Below, in pieces: positions 6,340-12,969 of a stretch of 24,160 nucleotides of DNA (positions are counted from its first letter, which is position 1; each line of letters opens with the position of its first letter). The position numbers were made by a program, and so were the translations under genes. The notes under the pieces are model-generated. The model made no database searches, had not been told where the DNA came from, and saw only the letters and a program-made list of their open reading frames with translations. Source of the DNA: Ignavibacteriales bacterium (lineage in GTDB: Bacteria; Bacteroidota; Ignavibacteria; Ignavibacteriales; Melioribacteraceae); contig JALWSN010000214.1 of NCBI GenBank assembly GCA_027080245.1, positions 1 through 24,160 on the forward strand. Direction: 5' to 3'.

Positions 6340-6402
6340 ATGTTTCGTTTCGCTAACTTATTAAGGAATAAGGACTTATGCAAAACAAAGTGGCAAAACT
6401 GA
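6340..6402 (+). CDS. Possible leader peptide (20 aa)
   Basis: The 111-nt gap after the gpZ-like gene holds two tiny frames. One runs 6303-6356 (17 aa, MAKNVKFLETIKDVSFR). The other begins at ATG 6340 and encodes MFRFANLLRNKDLCKTKWQN, ending inside the start of the methyltransferase gene. TTTTTGGAGACAATTAAAG before 6340 closely matches the leader before the gene at 1566. Either may be a translated leader coupled to the methyltransferase, or remnant sequence. Confidence 0.2.
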   Translation: MFRFANLLRNKDLCKTKWQN

Positions 6403-7745
6403 TTGAAATTGAGTGGGAAAAACTTCGCTGGTTGCAAGGTGAATTAAAGCAAATAAGCAAAGAAAACATCGAGAAAATAAAAAACTCCTTCCGGGAAAAC
6501 GGTTTTGTGCAGCCGTTTTTTGTATGGAAAGATGACTCTGGCGAATATTGGATTCTGGACGGGCATCACCGCATAAAAGTTTTGCGTGAACTTAAAGAAG
6601 AGGGAGCGGACGTGCCGGAAAAGTTACCGGCAATTGAAATTGAAGCCGAAAGCAGAGACGCCGCGGCTAAGTTGGTTTTGATTTATTCAAGTTCTTATGC
6701 GGAAATAACAAAAGACGGTTTGGAAAAATTTGCAAAAGATTTTGACCTTGATTTAGAATCTCTTAATAAGGAAACCGATTTAATTGGTATTGACTTGGAT
6801 AGCTTAATAATTGATTTACGCCACGGGCAATTGACAGAAGAACAATTAGATGATGCACCTTCAGTACAAGAAAAGACATTCTCTCAAACCGGTGATATTT
6901 TTTTGCTCGATAACCGGCATCGGGTTATGTGTGGAGATAGCACAAAAAAAGAGGACGTCGAAAAATTAATGGACGGTAAAAAAGCGGATATATTTTATTC
7001 GGATCCGCCTTACAATATTGGGTTAGATTATAGAAATGGAATGAGGAATACACAAGATAAATACACAAAATCAAAAATTTTTAATGATGAAAAATCCGAA
7101 ATAGAATATAAAGAATTTATCTCAAATGCATTAAGAATCGCTAAATTATTTATGAAAGAGGATGCTCATTATTTTTATTGGTGTGATGAAAAATATATTT
7201 ATTTATTTCAAGAAATATTTGCCGAAAATAATATTAAAAACGAAAGAGTTAATATTTGGATTAAAAATACCTTTAATGTTATTCCTCAGATTGCTTTTAA
7301 TAAAATTTACGAACCTTGTATTTATGGGATTACAGGAAAGCCTTATTTAAATAAAGAATTAACTAATTTTTCAGAAATATTAAACTCTGAGTTAACCGGC
7401 AAGCAAATAATAAATAAGATTTTAAATTATTTAAATATTTGGATCGAGAAAAGAGACAGAACAGATAAATACGCACATCCAACACAAAAACCAGTTCAAT
7501 TACATTACAAACCAATAAAGAGATGCTCTACAATAATGGATATTATTTTAGATTTATTTTTGGGCTCCGGTAGCACATTAATTGCCGCCGAACAAACCGG
7601 GCGTGTTTGTTACGGAATGGAAATAGACCCGCATTTTATTGATGTTATTTTAAGACGCTACAAAAAATTATATCCTGACGCTGAAATAAAATGCCTTAAC
7701 AGAGAGTTTGATTTCGGAAAATTATTCGAGGGATTGAATGGCTGA
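6378..7745 (+). CDS. ParB-like domain fused to DNA adenine/cytosine-N4 methyltransferase
   Basis: A 455-aa protein. Residues 8-100 are a ParB/sulfiredoxin-like domain with DGHHR at 61-65. Residues about 172-455 are an amino-methyltransferase: catalytic DPPY at 209-212, and SAM-binding FLGSG at 394-398 followed by EQTGRVCYGMEID. The order DPPY before FxGxG fits the beta group, with target recognition between them (family knowledge). It methylates an exocyclic amine in phage DNA, probably to evade host restriction. Codons around 7020-7560 are strikingly more A+T-rich than both ends, so the recognition part may have been exchanged. It overlaps the terminase small subunit gene by 8 nt. Confidence 0.88.
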   Translation: MQNKVAKLIEIEWEKLRWLQGELKQISKENIEKIKNSFRENGFVQPFFVWKDDSGEYWILDGHHRIKVLRELKEEGADVPEKLPAIEIEAESRDAAAKLVLIYSSSYAEITKDGLEKFAKDFDLDLESLNKETDLIGIDLDSLIIDLRHGQLTEEQLDDAPSVQEKTFSQTGDIFLLDNRHRVMCGDSTKKEDVEKLMDGKKADIFYSDPPYNIGLDYRNGMRNTQDKYTKSKIFNDEKSEIEYKEFISNALRIAKLFMKEDAHYFYWCDEKYIYLFQEIFAENNIKNERVNIWIKNTFNVIPQIAFNKIYEPCIYGITGKPYLNKELTNFSEILNSELTGKQIINKILNYLNIWIEKRDRTDKYAHPTQKPVQLHYKPIKRCSTIMDIILDLFLGSGSTLIAAEQTGRVCYGMEIDPHFIDVILRRYKKLYPDAEIKCLNREFDFGKLFEGLNG

Positions 7746-8274
7746 AACCAAACTCATTGACGTTCATACTCTTGCTCAATTCTGGGGTGTAGATGTTCGC
7801 ACGGTGCAGAATTATGCTGACGCTCGTTACGCACAACCTCCACTTCCGAGAGAGGCGCGCGGGAAATATGATTTCGTCAAAGCAATGAAATGGATGTATG
7901 AATACCAAAAAAAGAAAATAGAGGTATTAGAAACTTCCGGCGACGAAAAACTCCACGCACTCCGAATGCGCGGGCAAATAATTAAGAATAAAAAAGACGA
8001 AATTGCACTTAAGCGGGAGCTTGGGCAATTGCTCGATAAGAAAACGACATTGATTGCTTGGACGAACCAAATCAATGTGATTAAGAATTATCTTAATAGT
8101 CTCAAATATGACCTTACCCGAGACCTTGAGGATATTGTTGGCAAGGATGTTTTCACTCTGATGAAAGAAATAATCGAGCAAAACATTGACCGGATAATGG
8201 AAATAATTTCCAATCTTGAAATTGAGAAATATGTAATTGATGAAGAAAAACTATTGGAAGAAGAAGATAAATGA
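7738..8274 (+). CDS. Terminase small subunit, Nu1-like
   Basis: A 178-aa protein. The N-terminus (LIDVHTLAQFWGVDVRTVQNYA, residues 6-27) is a winged helix-turn-helix of the lambda Nu1 type that recognises the packaging site. Residues 70-125 (LRMRGQIIKNKKDEIALKRELGQLLDK) are the oligomerisation and linker helices. The acidic tail (DEEKLLEEEDK) probably contacts the large subunit. Directly before the GpA-type large subunit with an ATGA overlap, as in lambda. Length matches Nu1 (181 aa). Confidence 0.88.
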   Translation: MAETKLIDVHTLAQFWGVDVRTVQNYADARYAQPPLPREARGKYDFVKAMKWMYEYQKKKIEVLETSGDEKLHALRMRGQIIKNKKDEIALKRELGQLLDKKTTLIAWTNQINVIKNYLNSLKYDLTRDLEDIVGKDVFTLMKEIIEQNIDRIMEIISNLEIEKYVIDEEKLLEEEDK

Positions 8275-10259
8275 ATCCGGCGTTAAAAGAATATAGCAAA
8301 TATATTGACGACATTTCTCAAAAATATCTTTACGGAAATGTTGAAGAAGTAATGCGCCGGAGCTTGCAAATTCTGAAACCTCCTGCACGAATCCCAATAG
8401 TGGAATGGGCGGAGCGGAATATTATTCTTGACGAAACTTCGCCTATTCCGGGACCGTTCCGAATTATCAATTCGCCACATCTTAAGGAAATTTTCGAGGC
8501 AATCGAAGATCCGGAAGTTCACAAAATTACCATTATGGGCTCGGCACAAATGGGAAAGACATTGCTTGAAATGATTGTGTGGGCATACTTTGTTGACCAA
8601 GATCCGTCGCCAATGTTAATAATGCACCCTAATGATAGGGAAGTAAGAAGTTTTGCGCTACACAAATTGGAGCCGCTGATTAACAACTCTGCAATATTGC
8701 GGGAAAAGGTTGCAAAGAAAAAGCGTGGAAGTTCGACGGACAGTTCCACACGCCTCAAAATGTACCCGGGCGGGTGGACGGAAATTATTTCCGGTACGGC
8801 AAAGGGAACTACACGCCAGCGTTCCGTGCGCAGAATAATTGCAGATGACATCGACGCAATTGAGATGTCTGTTTCTTCTGAAGGTGATCACGTGATGAAT
8901 CTTGAGAAGCGGACGGCGGCGTACAAATACAATTATCTGCACATACTCATTTCCACGCCGCGCGTGGAAGGAGAAAGCCGTATTGAGGCGCGCTACAAAG
9001 AAGGAAGTATGGGAAAATATTCCGTCAAATGTCCGCATTGCGGAACGGTGCAATATTTTCAAGAAGACCAGCTCGTTTGGGATAAGGATTTCGATTTAGT
9101 CGGCAATGTGATTAAGCACTATCCTGAAACAGCAAAGGTTGCCTGCCGTGGCTGTGGTGCTGTCTTTTCGGAAAAAGAAAGAATCGAATTACTTCGAAAT
9201 GGCTTCTACGTCCACGAGCATCCCGAGCGTAAAAGTCACCGCTCCTTTTGGCTCAATCAAATAATGAGCACGCTTTCAGACCTCAAAACAATCGTTGCCG
9301 AGAAAATCCGCGCCGAGCAAGCCTACGAAAATGGTGATGACGAGACTTACGAAAGCTATGTAAACACAACTCTCGGTTTGCCTTACAAGCGCACAAAAGG
9401 AAAGGAAACCGACGCCAAATATTTGATTGACCGCCGTGAGGATTATATTAACATTGACAATCCGAAAATACCGAACGGCGTTCTGCTGATTACCTCTGCA
9501 GTGGATGTGCAGGCGGGAAGCGGCACAAAACCGGCACGCCTCGAAGTTGAAACTTGGGGCTGGGGCTCCGGTGAGGAGGCGTGGATTCTCGACAAATTTG
9601 TTTTGCCGGGCAATCTCGAAAAGGAAGGCGTTTGGACTAAGCTCGATAATTATTGGCGAAACAAAACCTTTGAGAGAGAGGACGGCGTGAAATTGAAAAT
9701 TACACGCAAAGGAATTGACTCCGGTTATCTTACGCAAACGGTTTATGAATTTTGCGCTGGAAAATTTCCGACGCAAAATGTTCTTGCTCTCAAGGGAGCA
9801 GTAAAATACGGAGCTCCACTCGTGCCAAAAAAATTGACGGATGCTAACAACGGCAAAACCGCCTTAATGATGATTGGCACGCAAGCCGCAAAAACAATTT
9901 TATTTAACCGGCTGAATGAAATTAAAGAGCCGGGCAAAAAATATATTCACTTCACAAAAGCATTTTGCGATGTGGAATACTTTGATCAGCTCACTGCCGA
10001 GCACGCCGTAACAAAAACAATTGGAATGAATCAATACATTGTTTATGAGCCGAAAAAACGGGGCTTGGCAAACGAAGCATTGGACTTGCTTGTAATGAAT
10101 TACACACTGATGAAATCGCTCAATCCTAATTTCGAGAGCCTTGAGGCAAGCATTGAAAAACACAAAACCGGAACTAAGCAAGAAGAAGAACCGGATAAAC
10201 CGAAAAAAGCAAAAAGGAAAATCATTAAACCGAGGAAGAATTTTGTAACGGGATTCTAA
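8271..10259 (+). CDS. Terminase large subunit, GpA family
   Basis: A 662-aa protein, close to lambda gpA (641 aa). Residues 40-75 show the family start (PIVEWAERNIILDE...GPFRI). Walker A-like GSAQMGKT at 90-97, Walker B RIIADDIDAI at 187-196, the coupling STP at 228-230, two zinc-type CxxC pairs (254/257 and 292/295), and the nuclease start AVDVQ with Asp at 412. It translocates DNA into the prohead with ATP and cuts the concatemer. The C-terminal 40 residues are Lys-rich. A TAATG joins it to the next small gene, then comes the cargo island. Confidence 0.97.
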   Translation: MNPALKEYSKYIDDISQKYLYGNVEEVMRRSLQILKPPARIPIVEWAERNIILDETSPIPGPFRIINSPHLKEIFEAIEDPEVHKITIMGSAQMGKTLLEMIVWAYFVDQDPSPMLIMHPNDREVRSFALHKLEPLINNSAILREKVAKKKRGSSTDSSTRLKMYPGGWTEIISGTAKGTTRQRSVRRIIADDIDAIEMSVSSEGDHVMNLEKRTAAYKYNYLHILISTPRVEGESRIEARYKEGSMGKYSVKCPHCGTVQYFQEDQLVWDKDFDLVGNVIKHYPETAKVACRGCGAVFSEKERIELLRNGFYVHEHPERKSHRSFWLNQIMSTLSDLKTIVAEKIRAEQAYENGDDETYESYVNTTLGLPYKRTKGKETDAKYLIDRREDYINIDNPKIPNGVLLITSAVDVQAGSGTKPARLEVETWGWGSGEEAWILDKFVLPGNLEKEGVWTKLDNYWRNKTFEREDGVKLKITRKGIDSGYLTQTVYEFCAGKFPTQNVLALKGAVKYGAPLVPKKLTDANNGKTALMMIGTQAAKTILFNRLNEIKEPGKKYIHFTKAFCDVEYFDQLTAEHAVTKTIGMNQYIVYEPKKRGLANEALDLLVMNYTLMKSLNPNFESLEASIEKHKTGTKQEEEPDKPKKAKRKIIKPRKNFVTGF

Positions 10260-10480
10260 TGGAAGAATTAATAGTCCACGAAATAGCGAACATTGCACGT
10301 AATCTCGGCATACTTAATGAGCGGGCATACCGCAACCTTTGCATCCGTATGGATTTCGATAAGATGCGCCGGGAAGGCGTGCGTGTTGAAGAAGCGGAAA
10401 TAATTCTTTCGGAAAAATATTCAAGCGCAAAATCAAAAATTACACCGGAAACTATTCATAGTATTCTTTATCGGCGGTGA
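10259..10480 (+). CDS. Small hypothetical protein after terminase
   Basis: A 73-aa helical protein (MEELIVHEIANIARNLGIL...) starting on the terminase stop codon (TAATG). Lambda carries gpW in this slot, but this sequence does not resemble gpW, whose likely counterpart is the C-terminal half of the protein at 12436. A pattern such as RNLCIRMDFDKMRREGVRVEEAEIILSEKY could be a small HTH-like bundle. Function unknown. Confidence 0.6.
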   Translation: MEELIVHEIANIARNLGILNERAYRNLCIRMDFDKMRREGVRVEEAEIILSEKYSSAKSKITPETIHSILYRR

Positions 10481-10484
10481 AAAA

Positions 10485-10518
10485 AAATCAAAAAAAATTA
10501 AAATTTTTTTCATTTTTT
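10485..10518. terminator. A-run/T-run inverted repeat, weak terminator candidate
   Basis: AAAAAAATT-AA-AATTTTTTT forms a 9-bp A-T-only inverted repeat just after the small gene stop, followed by CATTTTTT. It lacks the G+C stem of a strong intrinsic terminator. It could slow or end late transcription before the cargo promoter, or act as an A-tract UP-like element for it. Confidence 0.3.
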
Positions 10519-10520
10519 AC

Positions 10521-10549
10521 TTGACAAACTATAACAAATATGTTATATT
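10521..10549 (+). promoter_or_regulatory. Sigma70-type promoter for the cargo island
   Basis: A perfect -35 TTGACA (10521-10526) and -10 TATATT (10544-10549) with 17-bp spacing, downstream of A/T tracts. It is the only convincing promoter in the window and lies about 90 nt before the acidic-protein start. Confidence 0.8.
10530..10547. promoter_or_regulatory. Operator-like inverted repeat inside the promoter
   Basis: TATAACA (10530-10536) and TGTTATA (10541-10547) are perfect 7-bp arms around AATA, filling the space between -35 and -10 and overlapping the -10. A dimeric repressor bound here would block RNA polymerase. The XRE protein at 11379 of the same island is the natural candidate (inference). 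Confidence 0.6.
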
Positions 10550-10594
10550 TGAAGTGTAAAAATTAAGTTCTTAAACAAAATGTAAAACAAAAAA

Positions 10595-10611
10595 CTCTGG
10601 CGACAACAGAG
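10595..10611 (+). promoter_or_regulatory. 5' leader hairpin
   Basis: CTCTG-GCGACAA-CAGAG, a 5-bp stem with a 7-nt loop, lies in the roughly 80-nt leader between the promoter and the AGGAGG (10627-10632) of the acidic-protein gene. It could stabilise the messenger or be a regulatory hairpin; the stem is short. Confidence 0.35.
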
Positions 10612-10638
10612 GATAAAAAATTCGGTAGGAGGTTTAAA

Positions 10639-11244
10639 ATGAAATTTCAAGACAAAAACTGGGACGAAACTTACGAAGTAAAAAATCCTGAAATATTAGA
10701 AGATGCTCTCGAATATTTTTTGGATTTCGAATTTGAGACGGAGTGGTTCGAAGACAAATATGAATACGACCATACTGCAACAGAAGTAGTAAATTGGTCT
10801 TTAGGGGATATTGAGACCATTTACGAGGTCGTAGATGAAAATGGTCGAGAAGGGCTATTAGATATAGCTTCAAATATTTTTATTCCTGATGCAACGTACG
10901 AAGACGGAGTAGTAGTTTTCTTTTTTTGGGATGGTGTTTCTGTCCGTTGGAGTGTTGCAGAGACGGTAGAAAAAGCAAAAGCAAATGCCCTAATCGATAT
11001 GATTGAAGACAAAGGGTATGAATGCAGATATGAAGAAGGTTCTGATTATATTTTTGTTTCCGGTAGTGTTGCCGAAATGATAGATGAACCTGCTTATTGG
11101 AATCTCGATACAGATGAATTTGCTCCCGAAGAATCAGATGATCCTCGAGATTGGGATAATAATGGAGAATTTTTTCTCTCTGTTTTTGAGATAAATGGAA
11201 AAGGAGAGATTATTATTTCGATTTCAGATTTTTGGGAAAAATAA
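10639..11244 (+). CDS. Highly acidic cargo protein, unknown function (candidate DNA mimic)
   Basis: A 201-aa protein behind AGGAGG with 6-nt spacing. By hand count about 54 Asp/Glu and 13 Lys/Arg, net near -41, with acids spread along the chain (EYFLDFEFETEWFEDKYEY at 25-43) and many aromatics. Middle residues 85-130 look like strands then a helix (VVVFFFWDGVSVRWSVAETVEKAKANALIDM). No known family recognised. Strong acidity, its own promoter and a following XRE regulator are shared with phage anti-restriction and anti-CRISPR genes (established pattern), but no signature of ArdA, Ocr or a known Acr is visible. A non-inhibitory acidic protein is equally possible. Confidence 0.75.
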   Translation: MKFQDKNWDETYEVKNPEILEDALEYFLDFEFETEWFEDKYEYDHTATEVVNWSLGDIETIYEVVDENGREGLLDIASNIFIPDATYEDGVVVFFFWDGVSVRWSVAETVEKAKANALIDMIEDKGYECRYEEGSDYIFVSGSVAEMIDEPAYWNLDTDEFAPEESDDPRDWDNNGEFFLSVFEINGKGEIIISISDFWEK

Positions 11245-11251
11245 TTTTTTC

Positions 11252-11316
11252 TCTCCTGGGCGACATAATCCGGAATTAACCGGGTCCATTACAACAAGGC
11301 GTGCGTCCGGGGGAGA
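11252..11316 (+). other. Structured intergenic segment, possible RNA element
   Basis: The 134-nt gap after the acidic gene is G+C-richer than its surroundings. TCTCC (11252-11256) can pair with GGAGA (11312-11316), GAC (11262-11264) with GTC (11305-11307), and inside lies CCGG-AATTAA-CCGG (11270-11283). This suggests a folded RNA or a relic. No known RNA family recognised. Confidence 0.25.
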
Positions 11317-11334
11317 AGCTTTAATAATTGAGAA

Positions 11335-11354
11335 CCTGTCTGACGGCAGGCAGG
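11335..11354. repeat. CCTGTCTG/CAGGCAGG hairpin repeat
   Basis: Eight-base arms CCTGTCTG and CAGGCAGG around ACGG, paired with one G-U. It is directly followed by an A-rich repeat related to the one at 2312-2355. Such CCTGCCTG-type intergenic palindromes recur in many environmental genomes (recollection, not searched) and suggest host-derived or mobile repeat DNA. Confidence 0.6.
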
Positions 11355-11378
11355 TGAAAAATGAAAAATTAAAAATGA

Positions 11379-11696
11379 ATGGAACATCTGAATCGAAATA
11401 GAGAGAAATTAGCAAAGCTGCTCAAGGAGCGCAGGGAGGAGCTTGGCTTAACGCAGCAGCAGCTTGCTGAAAAAACCGGTTTCAAACAACCGACAATTGC
11501 GCGGATTGAAGCCGGAAAATTTTTCATAAATACAAAGCAATTATTTGTTTTGTGTGAGGCTTTGAAACTCAGAATTATTTTAAGCGAGTCTGAAAAATTT
11601 GAAATTAAGAAAGAGGAGAAAGATGATGATACTATTTATAAGAAGAAGGCTATCTTTATGGGAATATTATTTATATTATTTCTTTATTTGTCATAG
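11379..11696 (+). CDS. XRE-family HTH regulator of the cargo island
   Basis: A 105-aa protein. Residues 6-70 are a standard XRE/Cro HTH: REKLAKLLKERREELGLTQQ, then LAEKTGFKQPTIARIEAGKF as the recognition helix region. It likely represses the island promoter through the inverted repeat at 10530-10547. The last 30 residues are unusual: an acidic-basic linker and a hydrophobic run (AIFMGILFILFLYLS), either a membrane tail or a chance read-through, because this stretch overlaps the next gene by 74 nt. The start ATG lies at the end of an A-rich repeat with no obvious ribosome binding site. Confidence 0.85.
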   Translation: MEHLNRNREKLAKLLKERREELGLTQQQLAEKTGFKQPTIARIEAGKFFINTKQLFVLCEALKLRIILSESEKFEIKKEEKDDDTIYKKKAIFMGILFILFLYLS

Positions 11697-11904
11697 ATAT
11701 AAAGGGAAATTATTAGCGATATCTTTTGATGAAATAAAAGAAGAAGTTGATAAATGTTTAAAAGAATATAATATTAGAAAGTTTTTTAGAAGAGATAAGG
11801 GTAAAATAGAAATATATTCGGGGGCTAAAAAGATTAAACAAAAAAAGGAAATTAAACTGATTGCTTATGATGATTTGGAGAAAAATAAAAAAAAGGAGAA
11901 TTAA
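11623..11904 (+). CDS. Hypothetical small protein with N-terminal hydrophobic segment
   Basis: A 93-aa protein. ATG at 11623 follows AGAGGAGAAAG, a strong ribosome binding site; the TTG at 11599 is less likely. It begins MMILFIRRRLSLWEYYLYYFFICH (membrane-like, residues 1-24), then a basic soluble part with FDEIKEEVDKCLKEYNIRKFF and KGKIEIYSG. The 74-nt overlap with the HTH gene is unusually long; both frames are hydrophobic there. Very A+T-rich DNA. No family recognised. Confidence 0.5.
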   Translation: MMILFIRRRLSLWEYYLYYFFICHRYKGKLLAISFDEIKEEVDKCLKEYNIRKFFRRDKGKIEIYSGAKKIKQKKEIKLIAYDDLEKNKKKEN

Positions 11905-11905
11905 A

Positions 11906-12244
11906 ATGGATATCGAAAAATTAAATGATTTACCCGAGCAAATAGTAAAAACATTAAAAGGAAGATTTCCTAAAATATCGGGAAAGACAAAAATACTTTC
12001 GGGATTGAAAGAGGAGATAACAATTCCTGTTTCTGCAGAAAGCAGGGATATTGTTGGACGTAAAAAAATCGAAGAAATGACTATTAAAGAATTAATGCAA
12101 ATTGTAAATGAACCGCAGTTTGATATTAAAGAGAAAAAATATAACCCAATAATAGAATTGGGCGACGATCCAATTTTAGGGTTTAACTACTGTGAGGAAA
12201 GAGATGCTTTATTAATTTGGGAAAGAAATTTATTTGAAAATTAA
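11906..12244 (+). CDS. Hypothetical protein, last gene of cargo island
   Basis: A 112-aa soluble protein. ATG 11906 with AAAGGAG upstream is chosen over an upstream frame start at 11861. N-terminal half helical (MDIEKLNDLPEQIVKTLKGRF), middle ITIPVSAESRDIVGRKKIEEM, C-terminus IIELGDDPILGFNYCEERDALLIWE. Starts 1 nt after the previous stop, so the two are probably co-translated. No known family. Followed by the palindrome at 12282-12305. Confidence 0.6.
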   Translation: MDIEKLNDLPEQIVKTLKGRFPKISGKTKILSGLKEEITIPVSAESRDIVGRKKIEEMTIKELMQIVNEPQFDIKEKKYNPIIELGDDPILGFNYCEERDALLIWERNLFEN

Positions 12245-12281
12245 ATAGTTATTAAAACCTTTAAAATCCCTCAAATTTTAA

Positions 12282-12305
12282 AAGGGTGTGAAATTTCACA
12301 CCCTT
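12282..12305. terminator. Perfect 24-bp palindrome closing the cargo island
   Basis: AAGGGTGTGAAA (12282-12293) is followed immediately by its exact complement TTTCACACCCTT (12294-12305). As RNA it would make a stem of about 9 bp (AAGGGTGTG/CACACCCTT) with a small AAATTT loop. There is no T-run directly behind it, so an operator or a bidirectional or factor-assisted terminator are alternatives. The surrounding 191-nt gap (12245-12435) holds no other clear feature. Confidence 0.5.
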
Positions 12306-12435
12306 GACCTTCCAAATCTTTCGATTTTCGTCGAAAAACCCACAAAAAAAATTACAAAAAAGATGAATTTTACACTAACGCTCGAAAAAAAAATGTATTA
12401 TATATACGGCGAATTTTTTGGAGATGTTTTTGTAA

Positions 12436-12969
12436 ATGACATTAGAATTCGCCAATCAGACATTATACGCCGGTGCAACTTGGAGTTGGACGGAAGAAAT
12501 TGATGACTATCCTGCCTCAGAGGGTTGGACGCTTACCATTCTTCTCAAACACAATACCGATAATGCGGTAACCTTAACTGCAACGGCTTCCGGTGATGAT
12601 TACGAATTCAATATTAGTGCTGACGACACAAAGCAATTCACAAAAAGAAACTACATTTACCAAGGCATAATCACAAAGACCGGCGAAGTCAATATAATTG
12701 ATGAAGGCGAAGTTGAAATTTTTCCGAAGTTAGATGTTGCCTCTGACCTAAGGACCGATAATGAAATTATTCTCGATGCAATTGTTGCCGCGTTGAAAAG
12801 TAGAGCAACGAAAGAACAGCAATCTATTTCCATTGCCGGTCGGCAAATACAATACCTCTCATTGCAAGAATTAACCGATGCAAAAAAATATTACGAGAGC
12901 TTGGTGGCAAAAGAGAAACGTGTGGCTGCGGGAAAAACCGGCACGCCGAGAGTTCTGGAGGAATATTAA
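12436..12969 (+). CDS. Head-joining protein: beta-domain fused to gpW-like domain
   Basis: A 177-aa protein. Residues 1-105 look like an all-beta module (LYAGATWSWTEEI...WTLTILLKHNTDNAVTLTAT...), of the kind found in phage structural proteins, ending in EVEIFPKL. Residues 112-165 (ILDAIVAALKSRATKEQQSI, then AGRQIQYLSLQELTDAKKYY) follow lambda gpW: helix, beta hairpin, helix. gpW is 68 aa and plugs the portal after packaging (family knowledge). A fused N-domain is unusual. The spacing of GGAG to ATG (12 nt) is long. Directly upstream of portal with overlapping TAATG. Confidence 0.65.
   Translation: MTLEFANQTLYAGATWSWTEEIDDYPASEGWTLTILLKHNTDNAVTLTATASGDDYEFNISADDTKQFTKRNYIYQGIITKTGEVNIIDEGEVEIFPKLDVASDLRTDNEIILDAIVAALKSRATKEQQSISIAGRQIQYLSLQELTDAKKYYESLVAKEKRVAAGKTGTPRVLEEY

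Noticed and set aside
8283..9776. Long open frames on the minus strand opposite terminase
   Set aside because: Terminase motifs are unambiguous on the + strand. The minus frames lack ribosome binding sites and domains and arise from codon bias.
12369..12406. TTTACA ... TATATA as a promoter before the head-joining gene
   Set aside because: Spacing is 21 bp or more and both boxes are weak in a generally A+T-rich stretch.
12288..12503. GTG-started 71-aa frame over the palindrome and start of the gpW-like gene
   Set aside because: The start lies inside the palindrome, there is no ribosome binding site, and it overlaps the next gene in another frame.
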